Origin: Methanofastidiosum sp.
Lineage (GTDB): Archaea > Methanobacteriota_B > Thermococci > Methanofastidiosales > Methanofastidiosaceae
Reading direction: 5' to 3'
Assembly: GCA_013178285.1 (NCBI GenBank)
Contig: JABLXD010000008.1
Location: forward strand, 1-61,612
DNA: 61,612 nt
The position numbers and the translations under genes were made by a program. Below are positions 1 to 6,797 of the stretch, one piece after another. The notes beneath the pieces were generated by a model that made no database searches, was not told where the DNA came from, and worked only from the letters and a program-made list of their open reading frames with translations. The stretch's first letter is position 1; each line of letters opens with the position of its first letter.

Positions 1-993
1 ACCTATGACCCTGCTGCAAGATCTGATCTCTGGGACAGCTTCATATCAACAATACTGCCGGATGCGGATGTAAGGCTATTTGTGCAGAAGATCTGCGGGC
101 TATCTCTAAATGCTGCAATAATCGAGCAGAGGTACTACTGCTGCTACGGCAAGAGGGATAACGGGAAGTCAAGATTCACTGAAGCCATAACAAGGGTACT
201 TGGCGACTATTCGCAAGTTGCACCATTTACCACATTTGAAAAAAAGAAGCTGCAGACTGGCCAGGCAAGAAGCGACATTATTAGAATGAAGAACAAGCGT
301 TTGGTCGTTATCCATGAGGTCCCGGAGGATGCCAACAGGGTCGATGACAACCTGATAAAAAGCATAACTGGAGGGGATGTGATCGCATCACGCGATCTAT
401 ATCAGAAGGAAGAGGAGTACACCCCCACCTGTAAGCTTATTTTTGAGGGAAATCACAAGCTCAAATACTCTGGCCATGAGCCCAACTTCATCAAAAGAAC
501 GGTATTTGTGCATTTTGACGTTACAATCCCTGAAGATAAGCAGGACAAGGAGCTTCCATACAAGCTTTCAGACCCCAATGTAAAAAGCGCAATTTTGAAC
601 TGGATGTATGAAGGATGGATTGAATACAAAAAGGACATTGAACTAAACAAGAAGCTAACAATACCTCCTAAAGTTAGGGCCATAACGACTGAGGCAAACC
701 TAGAAAACGATCCGGTCGGATTTTTCCTTGAAAAGTGCTGCTATATAGAGAAAGGTTCCAAAGTCAAGAGCTTTGAGCTCTACACCGTCTATGAAAACTT
801 CTCACAACTTGAAGGGATTACCACGTTTAAGATCCAGAAGTTCGGGCGCATAATGAAGGACAAGGGATATGACAAGGAAAGAACCATGGAAGGGGTTCTA
901 TACATGGACATAGGCATCAAGCGCGAGTGGCTGTCAAATGAAGAGTATATTGAATTTAATCCACCGGAAGAAGCAATAATTGAAGACACCTAG
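1..993 (+). CDS. Phage/plasmid-type primase-helicase (P4/D5-like SF3 ATPase), 5' truncated by the window edge
   Basis: The frame is open from base 1; the first in-frame GTG at 82 lies inside a conserved stretch, so the true start is outside the window. A Walker A motif GKRDNGKS is encoded at about 148-171. It is followed by a hydrophobic strand ending in an acidic residue (RLVVIHEVPE, about 295-325) and a sensor-type GNH at about 450-460, the order seen in superfamily 3 helicases of viral and plasmid D5/P4-type primases. Such proteins form ring helicases at replication origins of mobile elements. The C-terminal part (from about 700) resembles the small winged-helix tail common after this ATPase. 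It ends with TAG just before an iteron-like repeat and lies on the 3' side of a tRNA gene, which fits an integrated element. The family assignment is good; the element type is inferred. Confidence 0.85.
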   Translation, partial: TYDPAARSDLWDSFISTILPDADVRLFVQKICGLSLNAAIIEQRYYCCYGKRDNGKSRFTEAITRVLGDYSQVAPFTTFEKKKLQTGQARSDIIRMKNKRLVVIHEVPEDANRVDDNLIKSITGGDVIASRDLYQKEEEYTPTCKLIFEGNHKLKYSGHEPNFIKRTVFVHFDVTIPEDKQDKELPYKLSDPNVKSAILNWMYEGWIEYKKDIELNKKLTIPPKVRAITTEANLENDPVGFFLEKCCYIEKGSKVKSFELYTVYENFSQLEGITTFKIQKFGRIMKDKGYDKERTMEGVLYMDIGIKREWLSNEEYIEFNPPEEAIIEDT

Positions 994-997
994 AATC

Positions 998-1102
998 TAT
1001 GTAGGATATGTAGGTTTTACCCCATTTCCTAGAAAATATAAAATTTTACGCCTCGTATAGGGGTTTTTATGAAAATGGCCAATATCCTACATAACCTACA
1101 TA
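998..1102. repeat. Iteron-like 17-bp inverted repeat, each arm a tandem TGTAGG pair
   Basis: The left arm (998-1014) reads TATGTAGGATATGTAGG, two copies of a 9-bp unit. The right arm (1086-1102) reads CCTACATAACCTACATA, whose reverse complement matches the left arm at 16 of 17 positions. About 71 bases separate the arms and contain a shorter acccc/ggggt pair. Nothing here encodes a protein. Its place directly after a viral/plasmid-type replicative helicase suggests a replication origin or initiator-binding site. A transcription-termination structure is the alternative. Confidence 0.6.
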
Positions 1103-1142
1103 AATCAGATTGGCCCTAATTTTAAGGCCAATTGCATACTTA

Positions 1143-1670
1143 TCACTTAGATTCAAAAAGCCCTCTAAAAAATAGTATGATCTTGTGGCCAACTAGACCA
1201 GAGGCCACCTGGAGTATGAACTCCCCATTTTTTATAATATCGTTATAGTCCACAGTTAAAAAAGCTGGATTGGAAGGAGATTCTCTAAAGGACCATAAAA
1301 TTGAATTACTAATGATTTTGGAATCCTTTTCAAGATTGTGGGGGCTCTTTCCAGTTTTCGTTACAAGTTCATCAAGTATGGCTTTTTCTAGATTCTTATA
1401 CAGCTTGTCGTCATGGAAATTCTTTTCAGCTGCACGTGAAAAGAAATCAAAGGCGGTCTTCTGAACTGATCTGATTGTTCTGACATCCCTGCCAGGGGTA
1501 CTAAATCTCTCTAGCCTCTTTTTCTCAAATTCCATTCTTACTTCTCTTGAGTAAAAATATTTGTAACTAGAAAAGGGGAATTTCTGGAAATGTTTTTTTG
1601 CATTAATGTGAAATTTATCGTTGGGATAGGCATATGCTATAGGAACGCCAGAGTCACAAAAGAAGTTCAT
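1143..1670 (-). CDS. PIN-like nuclease-domain protein, probable toxin of a two-gene module
   Basis: The protein has 175 residues and begins MNFFCDSGVPIAYAYPNDKFH, with an early aspartate (D6) at the end of a first beta strand as in PIN nucleases. Further acidic residues occur mid-protein, in a D-S-K-I-I segment, and in a late strand FLTVDYNDI. That spacing resembles the four-acid PIN active site, but the protein is divergent from VapC. It lies 7 bases downstream of a 308-residue partner on the same strand, so the two are probably co-transcribed with the partner first. This is the order expected for antitoxin then toxin. PIN toxins usually cut tRNA, rRNA or mRNA; the target here cannot be read from sequence. 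Membership in a broader PIN-like class without toxin activity remains possible. Confidence 0.55.
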   Translation of the reverse strand: MNFFCDSGVPIAYAYPNDKFHINAKKHFQKFPFSSYKYFYSREVRMEFEKKRLERFSTPGRDVRTIRSVQKTAFDFFSRAAEKNFHDDKLYKNLEKAILDELVTKTGKSPHNLEKDSKIISNSILWSFRESPSNPAFLTVDYNDIIKNGEFILQVASGLVGHKIILFFRGLFESK

Positions 1671-1677
1671 AGCAACC

Positions 1678-2604
1678 CTACGATAGCATCATTCTCTCTA
1701 GTTTTTTTAATTCCTCGGGCTTTAGATCTTTTGATAGTTCTTCCGTATAAGAAAGCATTTCCTCATATGAAGGCCATAGGTTTTCTTTTATCAGATCTGA
1801 CTGAAGTTCTTGCAGCTCTTTTCTTATTTTTACTACTTCTAATTTTGATTTCTCTGTGAATCTTTTAATTTCCTCTTCTTTTTTTGGGCCCGTCAGTGTA
1901 TTGGTGTACGGTGTCAAATATGTATAAAGCCTATCCTGGATTTCTTTTAGCTTTCCCAGATAGACAAATGCTTTGGATCTATTTTTATTATTTCTTAGGC
2001 CTAGCATCATGCTTTCAAATATATCTGTAAAATCACAAAAAGCCTGGAGTATTTCTTCATCTTTCACATGGTGCAGCGAAGTGTAGTAGTCTGTTATAAC
2101 ATTCTCAATCTTGTTATTGATCAAGGGATCATAACTGTCTTTTTTTATGGAATCTATTACTTGACTAATGAATTCCACTGTTTGTATATTGTTTTTATAC
2201 AGAGGCTTATACTCCTTCGGGCATTTATTTTTGTATACCCAGTCGTAAAATTGTTCCCTTGGTTTCATGAATATGCCCTTGTAGTCGTTAATGATTTTGT
2301 CTATAGCTAAACGCTCTTCAGGTTTGGACTTAATATCTGAGCTAACATAATCGGATAAAGAGTTAACATGCTTGGTATTCAAGATCTCTACAGCCACGGG
2401 AGAAAAAAATCCGTGTCTGTACCAGCCATAAGTAAGATTAGTATAGTTCAATTTCTCAGCCATAAATACTATGAATTTCACAAGCCTTGTCTTTGTCAGG
2501 TATTTCCTTTGACTATCATCTCTAATATTGGCCATCAGAGAATCAAGGGCAAATTTTATGAAATCCTCTTCTGGAAAAGTATTGAAATTTACTGGGCCTA
2601 CCAT
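1678..2604 (-). CDS. Unrecognised 308-residue protein with a Panacea-like N-terminal region; probable antitoxin or partner of the PIN protein
   Basis: A ribosome-binding site GGAGG lies about 11 bases before the ATG. Residues 35-80 carry a KTRLVKFIVFMAE ... YGWYRHGFFSPVA pattern. This resembles the layout of Panacea/SocA (DUF4065-type) antitoxin domains, where a Lys-Leu-Tyr-Phe-Ala helix is followed by an aromatic-x-HGP-like turn. The match is by eye and weak. The rest is predicted helical and charged, with a coiled-coil-like C-terminus rich in K, E and L (about 230-308). Its stop lies 7 bases before the PIN-like gene. If the Panacea resemblance is real, the protein would neutralise the downstream nuclease. 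No catalytic motif is visible. Function is unproven. Confidence 0.5.
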   Translation of the reverse strand: MVGPVNFNTFPEEDFIKFALDSLMANIRDDSQRKYLTKTRLVKFIVFMAEKLNYTNLTYGWYRHGFFSPVAVEILNTKHVNSLSDYVSSDIKSKPEERLAIDKIINDYKGIFMKPREQFYDWVYKNKCPKEYKPLYKNNIQTVEFISQVIDSIKKDSYDPLINNKIENVITDYYTSLHHVKDEEILQAFCDFTDIFESMMLGLRNNKNRSKAFVYLGKLKEIQDRLYTYLTPYTNTLTGPKKEEEIKRFTEKSKLEVVKIRKELQELQSDLIKENLWPSYEEMLSYTEELSKDLKPEELKKLERMMLS

Positions 2605-2849
2605 CTTTATTTTGCCTCCAGGAGATTAAATTCTATACAATTATATAATTATCGAGGTCTTACAAGTATATTGTAATTAAAATACTTTATAAATTATATA
2701 CCTCAAGCTTACACTTGTAAAATATCTTAAATAGAAATTTAAGGGTGTTACAGATAAGGCCAAATTGATTTACATTAGGAAAAGAAGAGAATGCAATAAT
2801 TTCATTTTTATTTATATACTAAGCCGAGTGATTTCGAATTAAAATAGGA
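2605..2849. promoter_or_regulatory. Promoter region of the PIN module with flanking 8-bp inverted repeat
   Basis: This 245-base AT-rich stretch has no gene. A TATA-like tatataat at about 2642-2649 is suitably placed for the leftward two-gene module starting at 2604. TTACAAGT at 2660-2667 and its exact reverse complement ACTTGTAA at 2713-2720 lie just upstream and could be operator half-sites for autoregulation. The remainder up to the tRNA shows nothing recognisable. Confidence 0.3.
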
Positions 2850-2924
2850 AGCCCCGGGGGGGATTTGAACCCCCGACTTGCTGATTACAAGTCAGCCGCT
2901 CTAGCCAGGCTGAGCCACCGAGGC
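2850..2924 (-). tRNA. tRNA-Thr(UGU)
   Basis: The leftward transcript folds into a full cloverleaf. The acceptor stem is GCCTCGG with CCGGGGC (one G-U pair). It has a GCTC/GAGC D stem, an anticodon stem GCTGA/TCAGC around loop CTTGTAA (U33, anticodon TGT), and a T stem GGGGG/CCCCC around TTCAAAT. The discriminator base is U, as in many archaeal threonine tRNAs, and CCA is not encoded. The 3' end faces the primase and PIN genes, which is the side used by integrases that target tRNA genes. A second copy of the 3' end is not in the window. Confidence 0.95.
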
Positions 2925-2957
2925 GCAATCTAAAAAGAACTATAACAATTTATAAAT

Positions 2958-3917
2958 TTAATCCTCCCATGGTTCCTTCTCAAACAATCCCAATCCATAA
3001 GTTTCCTTCAATACTAAAATTGCTGCTTGAGGAGCTATTAATCCTTTTTCTGTTATAATCAAATCTATGTACTCAGGAGGAGTAACATCAAATGCAGGAT
3101 TATTGACTTTAAGTCCTTTTAGTTTTTCATAATCTTCTTTTGAAATCACTTCAAATATGTCTCTTTCTTCAATTTCGATTAATTCTCCACAATAAGTCTG
3201 AGGATTAAATTTGTAAGTTTCTGCTGCAACGATTACCTTAACTCTTGCTTCGTGCGCTATTGATGCAAGCGTTGCTGTACCCACTTTATTGACCACAGCC
3301 CCATTTGCTGCTACTGCATCTGCGCCAATAATAACATGGTCGGCCTCACGTATGAATATCCTAGCTGCCGAGTCCACAATTAAAGTAACATCTATACCTT
3401 CATCTAGTAATTCCTTTGCTGTTAGTAGCCCTTGAAGCCTTGGCCTTGTCTCATCAGCATACACTTTGATCTTCTTCCCATCCCTATGAGCCTTCTTTAT
3501 GATACCAAGGGCCATTGAACTATTGCAATGGGTAAAGATAACATCTCCGTCTCTTATACGCTTTGAGCCTATTTCGGCAATCCTTTCAAGTGCAAGATTT
3601 GAATTTTCACAAAAATCATCAGATGCTATTGAGATCATTTTTTTTAGAGATGCGACATCTTCTCCGTTCTTATATCCTTTCCCAAGTTCAACTAAGACGT
3701 ACCTAAGGGCATTTTCAAGTGAAACGGCAGTTGGTCTTGTAGCAATAAGAAATCTGGCTGTTTTCTTAATATCTTTAACAAATCCATCGGGGTCATTGCC
3801 TTTATAGCTTTCCGCCTCTAACTTAAGGGCTTCTGCAACAGTTCTACCTATTTTTGCAGCCCCTCTTATCTTCATCTCTTTTATATCCTCTGCAATAGCT
3901 ATAACTCTTTTATCCAT
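2958..3917 (-). CDS. Ribose-1,5-bisphosphate isomerase (eIF2B-related family)
   Basis: It converts ribose 1,5-bisphosphate to ribulose 1,5-bisphosphate, the substrate of the RuBisCO encoded at 27885-29327. With the start chosen here (ATG at 3917, preceded by AGGAG) the protein has 319 residues. Its N-terminus then aligns well with the Thermococcus enzyme; an earlier ATG at 3944 would add nine residues before the conserved start. The family's proposed catalytic Cys (in HCNSSMALG, residue 131) and Asp (in IIGADAV, residue 200) are both present, as is the early IRGA motif. The ATG overlaps the stop region of the upstream PfkB kinase by 8 bases, which implies co-translation. Homologous initiation-factor 2B subunits lack this pairing of residues, so the isomerase call is favoured. 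Confidence 0.9.
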   Translation of the reverse strand: MDKRVIAIAEDIKEMKIRGAAKIGRTVAEALKLEAESYKGNDPDGFVKDIKKTARFLIATRPTAVSLENALRYVLVELGKGYKNGEDVASLKKMISIASDDFCENSNLALERIAEIGSKRIRDGDVIFTHCNSSMALGIIKKAHRDGKKIKVYADETRPRLQGLLTAKELLDEGIDVTLIVDSAARIFIREADHVIIGADAVAANGAVVNKVGTATLASIAHEARVKVIVAAETYKFNPQTYCGELIEIEERDIFEVISKEDYEKLKGLKVNNPAFDVTPPEYIDLIITEKGLIAPQAAILVLKETYGLGLFEKEPWED

Positions 3918-4809
3918 CCAACCTGCTCCTATATAAATTTTCAATCTCTTCTTTTTTAACTTTTAATATGGCCCCATAGCTCTGTACACAAAAACTTGCT
4001 GCTGCGTTTGCATATCTTAACGAACTTCTTATATCAGAGGTCTTAATATAATTATTTATGAAAGCAGATGAAAATGTATCTCCTGCACCTGTAGGGTCAA
4101 TAACTTTCACTGGAAATGCTTTTTCATGAATATAATTTTTACCAAAATAATAAACTCCATTTTTGTCAGCCTTGACAATAACATTCTTGACTCGTCGCTT
4201 CTTTAGATACTCCCCTCCGTCTTCTAAGTCTTTGGATCCTACTAAAGCTGAAAGTTCATGTCTATTGACAAAAAGAAAATCTACATTTTTCACCATCTTT
4301 AATACATTATCAGAATGAGAATAACAGAGTTGCTCACCCGGATCAAAACTAACAATGTTTCCATTTTCTTTTGCGATATTTATTGCATGTTCTGCTATTT
4401 CGATTTTTGTGGGAGAGATATGAACAAATCTATATTCCTTAAAAAATTGGTAGTTTATCATATTTTTTTCAAACTTATCATTAGCGCCTTTATAAAAAAG
4501 AAACATCCTATCGTTTCCTTTGTTTATGATAAACATCCTTCCAGAAGGGGAATTTTGAAGGATAAGATTAGAATAATCAACATTGTAATTTTTTAGAGTT
4601 CCTATTATCCCATCACTATCATTTCCAACAGCCGCTATAATCCCGCAAGATAATCCCAATATGGAGCTATTAACTGAAACATTGAAAGCAGAGCCCCCAT
4701 ATCTTATCTCAAGACCTTCTATTTTAGATTCTCCATTAACAACTGGGAATGACTCGACCCCCATTATAGTATCTATGTTAACATTTCCAACGCACAATAA
4801 ATCTTTCAA
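3910..4809 (-). CDS. PfkB-family sugar/nucleoside kinase, probably ribose-1-phosphate kinase of the pentose bisphosphate pathway
   Basis: The protein has 299 residues with the ribokinase-family fold marks: a GGSAFNVS motif near residue 38 and the anion-hole/catalytic motif DPTGAGDTFSSAF with catalytic Asp at about 244. In archaea such kinases act on nucleosides or on ribose 1-phosphate. Because this gene overlaps the ribose-1,5-bisphosphate isomerase gene and RuBisCO is nearby, phosphorylation of ribose 1-phosphate (from nucleoside phosphorolysis) is the best inference. The phosphate donor (ADP or ATP) and exact substrate cannot be told from sequence. A ribosome-binding site GGAGAGGGG precedes the ATG. 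The gene starts from the same palindromic TATA region as the divergent ABC transporter genes. Confidence 0.75.
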   Translation of the reverse strand: MKDLLCVGNVNIDTIMGVESFPVVNGESKIEGLEIRYGGSAFNVSVNSSILGLSCGIIAAVGNDSDGIIGTLKNYNVDYSNLILQNSPSGRMFIINKGNDRMFLFYKGANDKFEKNMINYQFFKEYRFVHISPTKIEIAEHAINIAKENGNIVSFDPGEQLCYSHSDNVLKMVKNVDFLFVNRHELSALVGSKDLEDGGEYLKKRRVKNVIVKADKNGVYYFGKNYIHEKAFPVKVIDPTGAGDTFSSAFINNYIKTSDIRSSLRYANAAASFCVQSYGAILKVKKEEIENLYRSRLDG

Positions 4810-4845
4810 CTGTCAATCCCCTCTCCAAATTCAATTGATGTAAAG

Positions 4846-4853
4846 TTTATAAA
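4846..4853. promoter_or_regulatory. Palindromic TATA box serving two divergent genes
   Basis: TTTATAAA is a perfect palindrome in the 66-base gap between the kinase (leftward) and ABC ATPase (rightward). It sits about 27 bases before the rightward ATG at 4876, giving a leaderless transcript. It also lies a suitable distance from the leftward start at 4809, where it leaves a short leader carrying a ribosome-binding site. Confidence 0.5.
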
Positions 4854-4875
4854 GATTGTTGGAAAATCTGTTATA

Positions 4876-5700
4876 ATGATTGAGATAAAAGACCTCCACT
4901 TCAAATACCACTCTCAGACTGAAGAAGTCCTAAAAGGTATTCATCTTAATATAAAGAAGGGGGAGTTTGTCTCAATAATAGGCCCGTCAGGCTGTGGTAA
5001 ATCAACACTTTGTCTCACACTAAATGGTATAATACCAAAAACAATAACGGGGGATTTTTCTGGAGATGTCATTATAGAAGGAATAAATACTAAGGATAGA
5101 GAGGTAAGTGAATTTTCAAGGAGGGTAGGTATGATCCTCCAAAATCCTGAATCCCAGCTTTTTGCAATGACTGTTGAAGAGGAACTGGCCTTTGGGCCAG
5201 AAAATTTAGCTGTGCCAAGAGAGGAAATTGAAGAGAGAATATCTTGGGCCCTATCAATTGTGAATATGGAAGATAAAAGGGATGAGTTCCCGGGCAATCT
5301 TTCTGGTGGACAGAAACAGAGGATAGCCATAGCTGCTTCTCTTACGATGAAGCCCAATATTCTTGTTCTTGATGAGCCTACAAGTCAGCTTGACCCAGTC
5401 GGAAAGACAGAAGTATTTTCTGTTCTAAAAGAACTTCACAAGAAGGAAAAAATGACAATTGTATTAGTTGAGCATAGGACAGAGCCAATAGCAGAGTTAT
5501 CCGATAGAGTTGTCGTGATGGATAAAGGATCTATAGTTTTGGAAGGAACTCCACGACAAGTTTTTGAAAAAGTTCCCTTTCTAAGAGAGCTTGGGATTAT
5601 GGTCCCCGACATAAGCTACCTCACTTATCTTCTAAAAGAAGGGGGCTATGTAAAAGACATAGCACTAACTGTCGAGGAAGGAAGGAGGCTTTTCATTTGA
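4876..5700 (+). CDS. Energy-coupling factor (ECF) transporter ATPase, first of a pair
   Basis: The protein has 274 residues with Walker A GPSGCGKS (residues 36-43), Q-loop LQNPESQLF, signature LSGGQKQR, Walker B ILVLDEPT and switch His in VLVEHRTEP. The NPE(S/N)Q Q-loop is typical of EcfA/CbiO ATPases, which energise vitamin or metal uptake with a transmembrane EcfT and a substrate-binding EcfS. A second ATPase overlaps its 3' end, so the two probably form the EcfA-A' heterodimer. No EcfT or S component is encoded nearby, so the substrate is unknown. The ATG is probably leaderless. Confidence 0.9.
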   Translation: MIEIKDLHFKYHSQTEEVLKGIHLNIKKGEFVSIIGPSGCGKSTLCLTLNGIIPKTITGDFSGDVIIEGINTKDREVSEFSRRVGMILQNPESQLFAMTVEEELAFGPENLAVPREEIEERISWALSIVNMEDKRDEFPGNLSGGQKQRIAIAASLTMKPNILVLDEPTSQLDPVGKTEVFSVLKELHKKEKMTIVLVEHRTEPIAELSDRVVVMDKGSIVLEGTPRQVFEKVPFLRELGIMVPDISYLTYLLKEGGYVKDIALTVEEGRRLFI

Positions 5701-6500
5701 ATGCAATTGATATAGAAGGTATACATTTCGCCTATCCGGAATCAAAGGAGATATTAAAAGGAGTTACATTGTCTGTTAAGGAAGGAGAGTTCCTTTCGCT
5801 AGTAGGCCAGAATGGAAGCGGTAAAACTACACTGGCGAAGCATTTTAATGGATTATTGAGGCCAACTAAAGGCAAAGTCTTTATCCTTGGTGAGAATACG
5901 AAAAATTCATCGATTGCAGAGCTTTCAAGAAAAGTTGGTCATCTTTTCCAGAATCCTGAAAATCAGATCTTTGAAGAGACTGTATTTGCTGAGATTGCAT
6001 TTGGCCCTAGGAATCTGAATATACCGGAAGACGAAATAGAGGCAAGAGTTGATAAAGTCTTAAAGACAACTAGACTATCAAAATATAGGGATACTCATCC
6101 TTTGTCTCTTTCTGGTGGAGAAAAGCAGAGATTGGCCCTTGCATCTGTTGTAGTTATGGAGCCACAAATTCTAGTTCTAGATGAGCCTACTACTGGCCTT
6201 GACCTTTTATCCATACAAGGCATCTTAGAGGTAGTAAAGGAGCTCCACAAGAAAAATGTAACTGTTGTATTGATTACTCATGACATGGGGCTTGTGTCAG
6301 AGTTGTCTGAAAGGGTAGTTATTATGGGGAATGGCCAGATAATTGGGGACGGTACACCAAAAGAAATATTTGCTAATGATGAACTTTTAACAAGGGCAAG
6401 CCTTGAACCCCCACAGATTATGAAATTCTCTAAGATTTTAGGATTAAAACCAGAAGTAAAAGTAGATGCACTTTACAAGAGAATTATTGAAACTTTATAG
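5697..6500 (+). CDS. ECF transporter ATPase, second of the pair (TTG start)
   Basis: The protein has 267 residues with Walker A GQNGSGKT, Q-loop FQNPENQIF, signature SLSGGEKQR, Walker B ILVLDEPTTG and switch His in ITHDMG. The start is TTG at 5697, overlapping the previous gene's TGA by 3 bases. The ATG one base further along (5701) is in a frame that stops at once, and GGAGG at about 5685 is correctly placed for the TTG. The C-terminal 60 residues extend past the ATPase core, as in other EcfA proteins. It pairs with the preceding ATPase; the membrane partners must be elsewhere in the genome. Confidence 0.9.
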   Translation: MNAIDIEGIHFAYPESKEILKGVTLSVKEGEFLSLVGQNGSGKTTLAKHFNGLLRPTKGKVFILGENTKNSSIAELSRKVGHLFQNPENQIFEETVFAEIAFGPRNLNIPEDEIEARVDKVLKTTRLSKYRDTHPLSLSGGEKQRLALASVVVMEPQILVLDEPTTGLDLLSIQGILEVVKELHKKNVTVVLITHDMGLVSELSERVVIMGNGQIIGDGTPKEIFANDELLTRASLEPPQIMKFSKILGLKPEVKVDALYKRIIETL

Positions 6501-6654
6501 AATTCTTGACTGAGTTTTTATTAATATTATTTTTAGTTACCAATATTTATTATTTTAAAATATTATTTACATTAATTAAAATATTTATTATTACTATCGA
6601 AAGATTTATAAATCAATAATGTCTAATTTATTTATAGCACTGGAGGTGAAGTGC

Positions 6655-6756
6655 ATGAGAAAAATTATTGGATATGTTGCTGCAGGTGCAATATTGGCCA
6701 CAGTATCAGCCGCAGTAATAATAAAGCAGAAAAAGAAAGAAATAAAAAACAAGTAA
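6655..6756 (+). CDS. 33-residue single-span membrane peptide
   Basis: An open frame of 33 codons starts with ATG at 6655, five bases after a strong ribosome-binding site (GGAGGTG, 6642-6648). A TATA-like tttataaat lies at about 6605-6613. The product begins MRKIIGYVAAGAILATVSAA, a clear hydrophobic helix of about 20 residues. It ends in a strongly basic tail (KQKKKEIKNK), so the tail should face the cytoplasm. No family is recognised. A promoter, a strong ribosome-binding site and a hairpin terminator directly after the stop argue that it is expressed. Confidence 0.7.
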   Translation: MRKIIGYVAAGAILATVSAAVIIKQKKKEIKNK

Positions 6757-6757
6757 G

Positions 6758-6797
6758 ATACTAGAATATTATCTATTTTTTTATAATATTTTAGTAT
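6758..6797. terminator. Bidirectional hairpin terminator between convergent genes
   Basis: ATACTAGAATATTAT (6758-6772) and ATAATATTTTAGTAT (6783-6797) are complementary at 14 of 15 positions, with a T-rich loop of 10 bases. The hairpin starts just after the small peptide's stop and overlaps the stop of the leftward DUF2117 gene. Confidence 0.55.

Noticed and set aside
453-683. Minus-strand frame inside the primase-helicase gene
   Set aside because: Lies wholly within a conserved gene on the other strand and shows no start signal.
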